From Streptomyces sp. DG1A-41 (GTDB taxonomy: Bacteria; Actinomycetota; Actinomycetes; Streptomycetales; Streptomycetaceae): a stretch of DNA of 64,000 bases. The notes beneath the pieces were generated by a model. That model was not told the DNA's origin. It was given only the letters and a program-made list of their open reading frames with translations, and made no database searches. Of this stretch, positions 17,768 through 26,252 are shown in pieces. The translations under genes were made by a program, and so were the position numbers. The stretch spans positions 7,649,001 through 7,713,000 of the forward strand of contig NZ_CP146350.1 in the NCBI RefSeq assembly GCF_037055355.1. Reading direction: 5' to 3'. Each line of letters begins with the position of its first letter. Positions within the stretch are counted from its first letter, which is position 1.

Positions 17768-18157
17768 TCCGCCACCACCGCGAACGCCTCGACCTCCAGC
17801 AGGAACTCCGGGCGTACCAGCGCGGCGACCTGCACCGCCGAGGCGGCCGGCAGCCGGTCGTCGGGTATGTGTTCGGCGCGGGCCGCGCGGATCGCGGGCA
17901 TGTGGGTCATGCCCGTGACGAAGTAGGTGAGTTGACGACGTCGTCGAAGGTCGCCCCGGCGGCGGCCAGGCAGCGCCGGAGGTTGTCGAAGACCTGACGG
18001 GCCTGCGTCGCCGGGTCGCCCTCTCCGACCAGCCGGCCCTGCTCGTCGAGCGCGAGCTGTCCCGCGATCGCCACGAAACGGCCGGTGCCCATGACGACGT
18101 GGCTGTACTGGGCCGCGGCGGCGACCCCGGGCGCGGAATTCTGGTCAGCTCAGTCAT
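17764..18157 (-). pseudogene. RidA/YjgF-family protein, frameshifted
   Basis: Reactive-imine deaminase family, normally about 130 residues. Reading from MTELTRIPRPG (ATG at 18157), the frame must shift once in a G run near 18124-18128 to reach VVMGTGRFVAIAGQLALDEQ, and again near 17932, where AAC TCA stands in place of an expected AAG CTC, to continue as LTYFVTGMTHMPAIRAAR and end VEAFAVVAE. Each break is explained by loss of one base. With both bases restored the product would be 131 residues. Either a true pseudogene next to an IS110 insertion, or two sequence errors. Confidence 0.8.
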
Positions 18158-18193
18158 GGGTCCCATGGTGGACCACGGCACCGATCCGTGCGT

Positions 18194-18290
18194 TCAGAAG
18201 GTGCGTTGGGCCACGTTTACGCGTGGGGTCACCTCCAACGCGGCGCCCAGCTCGTCGGCCGGGAGCGGCGCGGCGGGGGGGGCCTCTATG
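18194..18290 (-). pseudogene. 3' remnant of an unidentified gene cut by IS110
   Basis: Upstream of RidA on the same strand, a stop at 18194 closes a frame ending LGAALEVTPRVNVAQRTF with good codon bias. The frame loses coding character where the IS110 sequence begins near 18290. I read it as the tail of a gene interrupted or truncated by the insertion. No clear matching head was found on the other side of the element (19645-19903), and the family is not recognised. Confidence 0.45.
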
Positions 18291-19790
18291 TCCTTCGTCA
18301 AGCGAGGCGGGGGGTTCGGGGTTCGTAGAAGGTGCCGTCGCGGAGCATCGCGAACAGGACGTTGATCCGCTGGCGGGCGAGGCGGAGGAGGGCTTGCGTG
18401 TGGGTCTTTCTTCCGGCCCGGCATTTGTCGTAGTAGGTGCGGGAGGCGGGGTCGTGCAGGGCGGCGAACGCGGACAGGAACATCGCGCGTTTGAGTTGCC
18501 GGTTGCCGCCTCGGGGAGCGTGTTCGCCGTGGATCGAGGTCCCCGAGGACTTCGTGGTCGGGGCGAGGCCGGCGTAGGAGGCGAGGTGGGCGGCAGTGGG
18601 GAAGCTGGTGCCGTCGCCGACGGTGACCAGCAATGTGGCGGCGGTCCTGACGCCGACGCCGGGCAGCGACGTCAGGACCTTGGAAAGAGGGTGGTCCTCC
18701 AGCAGGGCTGTGATCTGGGCTTCCGTCGCCCGGCGTTGTTCGTGGACGGCGCTGAGCGAGCGGGCCAGCGACGGGATCACCATGTCGAGGGTGCCGGTGC
18801 CGGGGACCACGACGGTCTGCTCGTCGAGCGCGTCGAAGACTTCGTCGATCAGCCGTTTCGCCATGCGCGGGGCCTTGGGCCGGATGACCTCGACGAGCTT
18901 GCGGCGTCCGGCCTTTCGCAAGCTGGCGGGGGATCCGTAGCGTTCCAGCAGCCAGGTCACGGCCTGATGGTCCAGGCGTGGCCCGAGGACGCGTTCCAGC
19001 GACGGGTGGAACTGGGTGAGCAGGCCGCGGATCCGGTTGCTGGTGCGGGTGGCCTCGGCCGCCAGGTCCTGATCGAAGCCGACGAGGACGGTGAGCTCGG
19101 CGGTGATCTCGTCGGTCAGCTCCAGCGAGCGCAGGGTGTGGGGCATGGTGCGGGCCGCGTCGGCGATCACGGCCGCGTCGCGGGCGTCGGTCTTGGCCTC
19201 GCCGGGGTAGAGGTCGGCGATCCGCCGCATCGACAGGCCCGGCAGATAGGCGACCTGGCAGCCCGTGTCGCGGGCCACTGTCAGCGGCAGGGCGCCGATC
19301 GAGGCGGGCTGGTCCACGATCACCAGGACAGTGCCGAACTTCTCACGGAGCTTGTCGAAGACCTGTCTCAGCTTCGGCTCGGTGTTGGGCAGCTGCTTGT
19401 CGAAGACCTTCTTGCCGGCCGGGGTGAGACCGTGGCCGTGATGGTTCGTCTTGCCGACGTCCAGGCCGAGGAAGACGCCTATCTCGTCGCTGTCGTGCAA
19501 GCCGTCCTCTCGAACGGATGTTGTGCGTGCTGGCCTGGGCGTTGGCGTCGTGCGCGCATCCACGTTATGCAGACCTGCCGCCCGTACGCGGCCGGGCGTT
19601 GCGCTCGGCCGGGCGGTAGTCGGACCTCTCATCAGCGTCTCCAACGGCGCCTCTCGGGCCCGGTGGCACCACCCCCCAGGTCATCGGTTCGACAGGGGGG
19701 ACCAGCCATGCCGGGCCCGGAGGCCAGCGGCCCTCTTGCAGGACCGTGAAGAAGATAACGGGGGGGAACTGGAGCATGTGCTCGGCCTGG
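18290..19790 (-). mobile_element. IS110-family insertion sequence, ends approximate
   Basis: Region carrying the intact transposase plus its leader. IS110 elements make no long terminal inverted repeats, and their non-coding region, mostly on the 5' side of the transposase, can encode a bridge RNA that guides target choice. About 250 bases upstream of the transposase have no gene and could hold it. The limits given are estimates from loss of coding signal of the flanking genes. Confidence 0.45.
18298..19500 (-). CDS. IS110-family transposase
   Basis: DEDD-type transposase with RuvC-like N-terminal domain and C-terminal transposase_20 domain, about 400 residues and full length. Motifs: FLGLDVGKTNHHGHG (first catalytic Asp), EAKTDARDAAVIADAAR, then VLTSLPGVGVRTAATLL and ASYAGLAPTTKSSGTS near the C-terminus. 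The TTG at 19500 follows an AGAGGA ribosome site; the frame stays open upstream but a 400-residue product fits the family. No frameshift is visible, so the copy may be active. IS110 elements lack clear terminal repeats; the right boundary, within 19501-19903, could not be fixed. Confidence 0.93.
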   Translation of the reverse strand: MHDSDEIGVFLGLDVGKTNHHGHGLTPAGKKVFDKQLPNTEPKLRQVFDKLREKFGTVLVIVDQPASIGALPLTVARDTGCQVAYLPGLSMRRIADLYPGEAKTDARDAAVIADAARTMPHTLRSLELTDEITAELTVLVGFDQDLAAEATRTSNRIRGLLTQFHPSLERVLGPRLDHQAVTWLLERYGSPASLRKAGRRKLVEVIRPKAPRMAKRLIDEVFDALDEQTVVVPGTGTLDMVIPSLARSLSAVHEQRRATEAQITALLEDHPLSKVLTSLPGVGVRTAATLLVTVGDGTSFPTAAHLASYAGLAPTTKSSGTSIHGEHAPRGGNRQLKRAMFLSAFAALHDPASRTYYDKCRAGRKTHTQALLRLARQRINVLFAMLRDGTFYEPRTPRLA

Positions 19791-19903
19791 CATGTCGGAG
19801 TCGGCGAGGCAGCCGGAAGGAGGTCCTGGAAGAACTCATCGTGCCGAATGTCATGACCCGGATGGGTCTTCGGATGCGCTCGAACGCTCCTACTCGAACG
19901 TTC

Positions 19904-20944
19904 CTAAAGGAGCGAGAGTTGAGTCGGCCCGGACACCGGGGGCTCCTCGACCGGCTCAGGGGGCCGGGTCCGGCGCGGCATCTCCGCGCGCGTGGGCCCG
20001 ATGCCGTACTCCTCGGCCAGTTCGTGCACCTGACGGGTGATCCGGCGCTGGTACCACTTCGGGGCGTAGGAGCCCTCCGCGTAGAGCCGCTGGTAGCGCG
20101 CCACCAGGTGCGGATGGTGCTGTTCCAGCCAGGTTATGAACCACTCGCGGGCGCCGGGCCGCAGATGCAGCACCAACGGCGTGACGGACGTGGCGCCGGA
20201 GGCCGCGATCGCCCGCACGGTGGCGCGCAGTTGGGCCGGTCCGTCGCTCAGGAACGGGATCACCGGCGCCATCAGCACACCGCAGCCGATGCCGTGCTCG
20301 CCGAAGGTCCGTACGACCTCCAGGCGCCGCTCCGGCGCGGGCGTGCCCGGTTCGACGGTGCGCCACAGCTCCTGGTCGGTGAAGCCGACCGAGACGGAGA
20401 GGCCGACGTCGGTCACCTCCGCCGCCTGCTTGATCAGGTCCAGGTCACGCAGGATGAGCGTGCCCTTGGTCAGGATCGAGAAGGGGTTCGCGTGGTCGCG
20501 CAGGGCCGAGATGACGCCCGGCATCAGGCGGTAGCGGCCCTCGGCGCGCTGGTAGCAGTCGACGTTCGTGCCCATCGCGATGTGCTCGCCCTGCCAGCGG
20601 CGCGAGCCGAGCTGCCGGCGCAGCAGCTCCGGCGCGTTGATCTTGACCACGATCTGGGAGTCGAAGCCGAGGCCCGTGTCGAGGTCGAGATAGCTGTGCG
20701 TCTTGCGCGCGAAGCAGTACACACACGCGTGTGAGCAGCCGCGATAGGGATTGACCGTCCACTGGAACGACATCCGGGAGACGGCCGGCACCCGGTTGAT
20801 GATCGAACGGGCCCGGATCTCGTGGAAGGTGATCCCCCGGAACTCCGGTGTGTCGAAGGTACGGGTGGTCACGGCGTCCGCGCCGAACAGCGCGGCGTCG
20901 GCCCGGCCGTGTTCGGAGTCCACTGTGAGGTTCTCCCAGCGCAT
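19904..20944 (-). CDS. Radical-SAM protein, Rv2578c/spore-photoproduct-lyase-like
   Basis: Iron-sulfur S-adenosylmethionine enzyme of 346 residues. The cluster ligands are in CSHACVYCF (C-x3-C-x2-C) after NPYRGC. Further motifs include HIAMGTNVDCYQRAEGRY and FSILTKGTLILRDLD, typical of the actinobacterial Rv2578c group related to spore photoproduct lyase. The reaction is unproven; DNA-lesion repair is the usual suggestion. The ATG at 20944 has a GAGGAGG ribosome site. A LexA-like box lies 32 bases upstream, so induction by DNA damage is likely. The last bases overlap an imperfect hairpin (19885-19914). Confidence 0.88.
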   Translation of the reverse strand: MRWENLTVDSEHGRADAALFGADAVTTRTFDTPEFRGITFHEIRARSIINRVPAVSRMSFQWTVNPYRGCSHACVYCFARKTHSYLDLDTGLGFDSQIVVKINAPELLRRQLGSRRWQGEHIAMGTNVDCYQRAEGRYRLMPGVISALRDHANPFSILTKGTLILRDLDLIKQAAEVTDVGLSVSVGFTDQELWRTVEPGTPAPERRLEVVRTFGEHGIGCGVLMAPVIPFLSDGPAQLRATVRAIAASGATSVTPLVLHLRPGAREWFITWLEQHHPHLVARYQRLYAEGSYAPKWYQRRITRQVHELAEEYGIGPTRAEMPRRTRPPEPVEEPPVSGPTQLSLL

Positions 20945-20976
20945 GACGCCTCCTCGGTAGCACTGACCACAGAATA

Positions 20977-20988
20977 GAACACATGTTC
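20977..20988. promoter_or_regulatory. LexA-type SOS box
   Basis: GAACACATGTTC is an exact match to the actinobacterial SOS core GAAC-N4-GTTC. It stands 32 bases before the radical-SAM start codon on the minus strand, where a repressor would block transcription. Position relative to that gene and the perfect half-sites make a chance match less likely. Confidence 0.7.
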
Positions 20989-21115
20989 CCTTGATCGTGC
21001 GAGGGCGCTTTCCGAACGTGTCCGACCGGGTTGGGCCACCCCGATTTGGGCGGCCGGGCAGCGGGGTGGTTGGCTTGCCCCCAACCCCCGAGAACCCATG
21101 TCCTGGAGGAAAGCG

Positions 21116-21559
21116 ATGGCGCAGGTCGAGGCCACTACGGAGCGGATCGTCGCGGCGGACGCGGAGACGGTGTTCGACGCCCTCGCCGACTACAGCGGCA
21201 CGCGCGCGAAGCTGCTGCCCGAGCAGTTCAGCGAGTACGAGGTCCGGGAGGGCGGTGACGGCGAGGGCACCCTCGTCCACTGGAAGCTCCAGGCCACCAG
21301 CAAGCGCGTGCGCGACTGCCTCCTCGAGGTCAGCGAGCCCACCGACGGAGAGCTGGTCGAGAAGGACCGCAACTCCTCCATGGTCACCACCTGGCGCGTC
21401 ACCCCGGCCGGCGACGGCAAGTCCCGGGTCGTCGTGACCACCACCTGGACCGGCGCCGGCGGCATCGGCGGCTTCTTCGAGAAGACCTTCGCACCCAAGG
21501 GCCTCGGCCGGATCTACGACGCGTTGCTCGCCAAGCTCGCGGCCGAGGTCGAGAAGTAG
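21116..21559 (+). CDS. SRPBCC-family protein (polyketide cyclase/dehydrase-like)
   Basis: Small START-like-fold protein of 147 residues, MAQVEATTERIVAADAETVF at the start, with GEGTLVHWKLQATSKRVRDC and SRVVVTTTWTGAGG as core strands. The C-terminal helix ends LLAKLAAEVEK. Such proteins bind hydrophobic ligands; no catalytic residue can be assigned. The ATG at 21116 follows GGAGGA; an in-frame ATG six codons upstream lacks a site. Divergent from the radical-SAM gene with a 171-base gap. Confidence 0.85.
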   Translation: MAQVEATTERIVAADAETVFDALADYSGTRAKLLPEQFSEYEVREGGDGEGTLVHWKLQATSKRVRDCLLEVSEPTDGELVEKDRNSSMVTTWRVTPAGDGKSRVVVTTTWTGAGGIGGFFEKTFAPKGLGRIYDALLAKLAAEVEK

Positions 21560-21715
21560 CTCCTCTCAAACCGGGGATTTCCAGGGGTCGTTGTGCCCCT
21601 CACTGGTTCGGGTGATCTCCGTTCGGCTCCGGCGTGTGCCGTAACTCGTCGCGCTTGCTCGTAGTTGTCGCTTTTACGCGGGAATTGTGCGGCAGCGCGA
21701 CGAGGGGAGCGGTAG

Positions 21716-24106
21716 GTGGGCGGGATCACTCTGGCGCAGGACGAACCGGCGGTGGCGCCTCCCGGACCCCCGGCCCCACCACAGGCCCCGGCCGCCGAAC
21801 TGAGCCCGCGCAGGGTGCGGCTGGTCTTCGTCGCGCTCATGCCGGCCCTGCTCCTGGCCGCCCTGGAGCAGATGATCGTCGCCACCGCGCTCCCGAAGAT
21901 CGTCGGTGAGCTGCACGGCCTGGACCGGATGTCCTGGGCGATCACCGCCTACCTGCTCACCGCGACCGTCGGGCTGCCGATCTACGGCAAGCTGGGCGAC
22001 CTTCTCGGCCGCAAGGGCGTCTTCCAGTTCGCGATCGTCGTCTTCGTCGTCGGCTCCGCGCTCGCGGGCCGGGCGCAGACCATGGACCAGCTGATCGCCT
22101 TCCGGGCCCTCCAGGGCGTCGGCGCGGGCGGCCTCATGACCGGTGTCCAGGCGATCATCGCGGACATCGTGCCCGCCCGGCGGCGCGGCCGCTACATGGG
22201 CCTGATCGGCGCCGCCTTCGGACTCGCCTCCGTAGCCGGACCGCTGCTCGGCGGCTACTTCACCGACCACCTCTCCTGGCGCTGGTGCTTCTACGTCAAC
22301 GTGCCCTTCGGCCTGGTCACGCTGGTCGTCGTCGCCGTCGCGCTGAAGCTTCCGAAACCGGCCGGCAAGGCCCGGCTGGACATCCTCGGCGCGCTGCTGC
22401 TGACCGCCGCCTCCACCTGCCTGGTCCTGCTGACCAGCTGGGGCGGCACCGAGTACGCCTGGGACTCGCGCGTGATCCTCGGCCTCGCGGCCGGAGCGGC
22501 GGCGGCCACCGTCCTCTTCCTCGTCGCCGAGTCCTTCGCCGCCGAACCCCTCATTCCGCTGCGGCTGTTCAGGGACTCCGTCTTCACCGTCACCGGCCTG
22601 GTCGGCCTGGTGACCGGAGCCGGACTGTTCGGCGCCGCCAGCTACCTGCCGACCTACCTCCAGATGGTCGACGGGGTCTCCGCCACCGAATCGGGCCTGC
22701 TCATGCTGCCCATGATGGCCGGTATCGTCGGCGCCTCGATCATCGCCGGACAGCTCATCAGCCACACCGGCCGCTACAAGGCCTCCCCGATCCTCGGCGG
22801 CGCCCTCTCCGTCGCCGGCATGTGGCTGCTGTCCCGCCTCGACGCCGACACGCCCCGGCTGCACTACAGCATCTGGATGGCCGTCCTCGGCGCCGGCATC
22901 GGCATGGTGATGCCGGCGCTGATCCTCGCCGTGCAGAACTCGGTGCGCCCCGCCGACCTCGGCACCGCCACCAGCGCCAACAACTACTTCCGGCAGCTCG
23001 GCGGCAGCGTCGGAGCCGCCGTCTTCGGCACCCTCTTCGCCGACCGGCTCGCCGACGCACTCGCCCACCACCTGCCCTCGCGCGCGGACGACCGGCTCCC
23101 CGACCCCGAGTCCATCACCCCGCAGCTCGTTCACACCCTGCCCCCGGCGCTGCGCGACGGCTACATCGGGGCGTACGCCGACGCCATGCCGCGGATCTTC
23201 CTCTACCTGGTGCCGGTGCTCGTCCTCGGACTGGTCATCGCCCTCTTCCTCAAGGAGAAACCCCTGGTGTCCCACAACGTTTCCGTCACCGACCCGGACA
23301 CGGCGCCGGGGAGCACCCCGATCCCGCATGCACGCGCTCCCCACACCGCCGGAATCCCCGTCTGCGGCTCGGTGCAGCACCACGACGGGACCGTCGTGCC
23401 CCGCGCGGCGCTCACCCTCATCGACGTCACCGGGCAGCAGACCGGGCGCGGCGCCAGCGGCGAGGACGGACGCTACGCGCTGGCCACGCCGGGCCCCGGC
23501 GCGTACGTGCTGATCGCCGCCGCGGGCGGCCACCAGCCGCAGGCGGTCTCCGTGACCGTAGGCGAGCGCCCCGTCGAGCTGGACATCGTCCTGGGCGGCG
23601 CGGGGAACCTCGTCGGCAGCGTGGTCACCGCCGACGGCACACCCGTGCGGGACGCCAGCGTCACGCTCACCAACGTGCACGGCGAGGTCGTGGCCACCAC
23701 CCGCAGCGGCCGCGAGGGCGGTTACGTCATCACGGACCTGGTGGCCGGCGAGTACACCCTCGCCGCCAGCGCGCCCGCGTTCCGCCCGGCCGCCCTTCCC
23801 GTCACCGTCCAGGCCGCCCGCGAGACCCGCCGGGACATCGAACTGGCCGGCGGCGCCGTCCTGCGCGGCACCGTCCGTGCGGGCGGCGGCCGGCCCGTGG
23901 AGGACGCGCGCGTCACCCTGCTGGACGTGGCCGGCAACGTCGTCGACACCCTCACCACCGGCCCCGACGGCACGTTCCGGTTCGTCGACCTGTCCTCCGG
24001 CGAGTACACCGTCATCGCCGCCGGTTACCCGCCCGTCGCCACCGTCCTCCAGGTGGCCGGCGGCGGCCGCACCGAGCGGGACCTCCAGCTGGGACACGAG
24101 GACTGA
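21716..24106 (+). CDS. MFS drug-type exporter (DHA2) fused to three carboxypeptidase-regulatory-like domains
   Basis: 796-residue proton-coupled exporter. Residues 1-515 hold about 14 membrane helices with the DHA2 motifs [17 protein letters not shown] and [16 protein letters not shown]. Residues about 547-796 form three related beta-sandwich repeats, each opening with a pattern like [18 protein letters not shown] and closing with GYV, GEYTL or GTFRF. Such CnaB-like repeats usually occur in secreted proteins; after the last helix of a 14-TM protein they may face the cytosol, which would be odd. The GTG at 21716 follows GAGGGGAG. Substrate unknown. Confidence 0.92.
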   Translation: MGGITLAQDEPAVAPPGPPAPPQAPAAELSPRRVRLVFVALMPALLLAALEQMIVATALPKIVGELHGLDRMSWAITAYLLTATVGLPIYGKLGDLLGRKGVFQFAIVVFVVGSALAGRAQTMDQLIAFRALQGVGAGGLMTGVQAIIADIVPARRRGRYMGLIGAAFGLASVAGPLLGGYFTDHLSWRWCFYVNVPFGLVTLVVVAVALKLPKPAGKARLDILGALLLTAASTCLVLLTSWGGTEYAWDSRVILGLAAGAAAATVLFLVAESFAAEPLIPLRLFRDSVFTVTGLVGLVTGAGLFGAASYLPTYLQMVDGVSATESGLLMLPMMAGIVGASIIAGQLISHTGRYKASPILGGALSVAGMWLLSRLDADTPRLHYSIWMAVLGAGIGMVMPALILAVQNSVRPADLGTATSANNYFRQLGGSVGAAVFGTLFADRLADALAHHLPSRADDRLPDPESITPQLVHTLPPALRDGYIGAYADAMPRIFLYLVPVLVLGLVIALFLKEKPLVSHNVSVTDPDTAPGSTPIPHARAPHTAGIPVCGSVQHHDGTVVPRAALTLIDVTGQQTGRGASGEDGRYALATPGPGAYVLIAAAGGHQPQAVSVTVGERPVELDIVLGGAGNLVGSVVTADGTPVRDASVTLTNVHGEVVATTRSGREGGYVITDLVAGEYTLAASAPAFRPAALPVTVQAARETRRDIELAGGAVLRGTVRAGGGRPVEDARVTLLDVAGNVVDTLTTGPDGTFRFVDLSSGEYTVIAAGYPPVATVLQVAGGGRTERDLQLGHED

Positions 24107-24145
24107 GCCCCGTACCGGCACGCCGGTGCTTCGTCAGGCCGCGCG

Positions 24146-24487
24146 CTACCACGTCAGCACGCGTTGCTGCACGCGGCCGTCGACGACGGCGTGCCCGCGC
24201 AGGGTCGGTACGTCGCCACGAGCGACAGGGTGCGGGTCTGCTCGGTGCCGGCCCAGGCGGGGTTGGAGCACACCTCGATGGAGTGGACGACGACGTCGGG
24301 GGCGGCGCGACGCCAACCGCCCGCGTTGCCCAGGTAGTTGACGGCGCCGGACACAGGGGTTCCGCGTGCCAGTTCACCGACATGTAGCCGTCCGCGTAGT
24401 ACAGCAGCCCGTGGTTCAGGGGCCGAGCGGGCCCTCGCTCGTGCGGCCCTGGCCGTCCTCGCCGTAGTACGAGACGAGCTGCCACCG
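24146..24487 (-). pseudogene. Lipocalin-like domain protein, multiply frameshifted
   Basis: Three reading frames must be stitched together: RWQLVSYYGEDGQGRT, then LLYYADGYMSVNWHAEPLC, then VVHSIEVCSNPAWAGTEQTR, ending TLRGHAVVDGRVQQRVLTW before a TAG at 24146. This order matches the small lipocalin-like proteins often found near polyketide genes. At least three shifts make it a clear relic. No start codon context survives. Confidence 0.6.
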
Positions 24488-24529
24488 GCCCCAGCCGGGC
24501 CATCAGATGCGGGAAGAACGACAGGAGCC

Positions 24530-24955
24530 GGTTCAGGCGGACCACCAGCTGGCCGGTCGATGCTCTTGCGGTCGGCGCTGGGATGGAGGTCTCCCAGATG
24601 CAGCTGTGTCAACCGGACGACTCTCATGGGCAGTTGGCGGCGGCGCTGGACGGCCCGCAGATGCGCCGTTCCCGGGGTGCATCCGGCCCGCAGCACCGGG
24701 CCGAGTATCCGCGCCGCGGCGACGGCGTCCTGCACCGCCAGGTCGATGCCCACGCCGCCGGCCGGTGACATGGCGTGGGCCGCGTCTCCGATGCACAGCA
24801 GACCGGGCGCGTACCAGCGGCGCAGCCGGTCGATCCGGACGTCGAGCGACTTGACATCGTCCCAGTCGCGGATCTCCTCGTCGAGCCGTGCGGCGAAGCC
24901 CGGATGGGCACGCCGGACACCGGCGCGGAACTGCTCGATCCCCGCCTTCGCTCTG
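24530..24955 (-). pseudogene. FAD-dependent monooxygenase, C-terminal remnant
   Basis: Conserved C-terminal flavoprotein motif is intact: RLRRWYAPGLLCIGDAAHAM followed by SPAGGVGIDLAVQDAVAAAR, the GD motif that binds FAD ribose in PHBH-type hydroxylases. The preceding FRAGV...RLDEEIRDWDDVK also fits. The N-terminal Rossmann half is missing, and sequence past LPMRVVRLTQLHLGDLH loses family character. A decayed fragment. Confidence 0.75.
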
Positions 24956-25019
24956 ATGGGCCTGGTCGACCAGCCGTGGCTGATCGTCGTCGCGCCCGTC
25001 CTGTTCGGCATCGGGCGTC

Positions 25020-25160
25020 GGTGCCGGACCACCACAGCCAGACGGGCTTGGGGGTGGCTGCGCTGGGCAGGTGGTCGATGTCCGGGCGGATCACCGTTGT
25101 CTCGACGATGGGGAGGGTGCCGTCGGCTGCCGCCCGTTTCAGACGAAGGCCGCTTCTGCG
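25020..25160 (-). pseudogene. Possible transposase fragment
   Basis: The minus strand reads RAAADGTLPIVETTVIRPDI followed by LPSAATPKPVWLWWSGTD, resembling part of a DDE transposase of the IS701-like kind. It is under 50 residues and open on both sides. Just next to it, plus-strand bases about 24945-25015 read ALMGLVDQPWLIVVAPVLFG, like a membrane helix of an exporter. Both are scraps in a mosaic of debris. From 25161 to 25418 I see no gene. Confidence 0.4.
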
Positions 25161-25418
25161 TAGGGCAGTGACCGGACCTAGTGATCAAGTTCGACGCACC
25201 ATTCGACGCCGGACGTCAAAGATCAAGCCAGGGCGGCACGGGTGGGCACAGCGGCACCCCGCAGCGCCGGGTTGCGCAACACCCCGGCCCCGGCAGCCGC
25301 CGGCAGCACCCCGCACCGCCGGGCGGCGGTCCCACCCGGCCGGCACCAAGGGCCACACCCGCGAAGAACAGGTCCGCGTCATGGCAGGTTCCCTCGCCGG
25401 CGCGTAACGTGACGCTGC

Positions 25419-26252
25419 ATGAAGATCCTCATCAGCGCCGACATGGAGGGTGCCACCGGCGTCACCTGGCCGGACGACGTCATGCCCGGCGCGTCGCAGT
25501 GGGAACGCTGCCGCTCGCTGTTCACCTCGGACGTCAACGCAGCCGTGCTCGGCTTCTACGACGGCGGCGCCGACGAGGTCGTCATCAACGAGGCGCACTC
25601 GACCATGCGCAATCTGCTGCTGGAGCAGCTGGACGAACGGGCCCAGCTGCTCACCGGGCGGCACAAGGCGCTGTCCATGGTGGAGGGCGTGCAGCACGGC
25701 GACGTGGACGGCATCGCGTTCGTCGGCTACCACGCGGGCGCCGGCATGGAGGGCGTCCTCGCGCACACCTACCTCGCGAACCAGATCACGGGCGTGTGGC
25801 TGAACGGCGTACCGGCGAGCGAGGGGCTGCTCAACGCCCATGTCGTCGCCGAGTTCGGCGTGCCGGTCGTGCTGGTCACCGGGGACGACGTCGCCTGCGA
25901 GGACGCGCTCGGGTACGCGCCCGAGGCGCTGAAGGTCGCCGTGAAGGACCACGTCTCGCGGTACGCGGCCGTGTGCCGTACGCCCGCCAGGACCGCGGCC
26001 GAGATCCGGGCGGCGGCCAAGGAAGCGGCTTCCCTGGCGGTACGGCACGAACCCGCGCGCGGGGGCCCGTTCACCGTCGCCGTGGAGTTCGACGCCGAGC
26101 ACCTGGCCATGGCCGCCACCGTCGTGCCGGGTGTGGAGCGGACCGGGGAGCGGAAGGTGGCCTACACGAGCGAGACCATGTACGAGGGCATCCGCGCCTT
26201 CAAGGCGCTCACCACGATCGTCTCGGCCGCGGTGGAGGAGCAGTATGGCTGA
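25419..26252 (+). CDS. M55-family peptidase, D-aminopeptidase DppA-like
   Basis: Zinc aminopeptidase of 277 residues, family known for cutting D-amino-acid-containing dipeptides. Zinc ligands are visible: D8 and E10 in ISADMEGATG, the His of INEAHSTMRN, the His of FVGYHAGAGMEGV and the Glu region SEGLLNAHV. First gene of a four-peptidase run; its TGA overlaps the ATG of the M20 gene by 8 bases. Cytoplasmic, no signal peptide. Role in salvage of D-amino-acid peptides is inferred from family and neighbours. Confidence 0.92.
   Translation: MKILISADMEGATGVTWPDDVMPGASQWERCRSLFTSDVNAAVLGFYDGGADEVVINEAHSTMRNLLLEQLDERAQLLTGRHKALSMVEGVQHGDVDGIAFVGYHAGAGMEGVLAHTYLANQITGVWLNGVPASEGLLNAHVVAEFGVPVVLVTGDDVACEDALGYAPEALKVAVKDHVSRYAAVCRTPARTAAEIRAAAKEAASLAVRHEPARGGPFTVAVEFDAEHLAMAATVVPGVERTGERKVAYTSETMYEGIRAFKALTTIVSAAVEEQYG

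Noticed and set aside
19885..19914. GAACGTTC near 19896 considered as another SOS box
   Set aside because: It lacks the four-base spacer of the LexA core and lies at the end, not the start, of the radical-SAM gene.
21674..24121. An 815-codon open frame antisense to the MFS exporter
   Set aside because: It has no family motif and its codon bias is wrong; high GC makes antisense frames open by default. The sense strand has clear transporter motifs.
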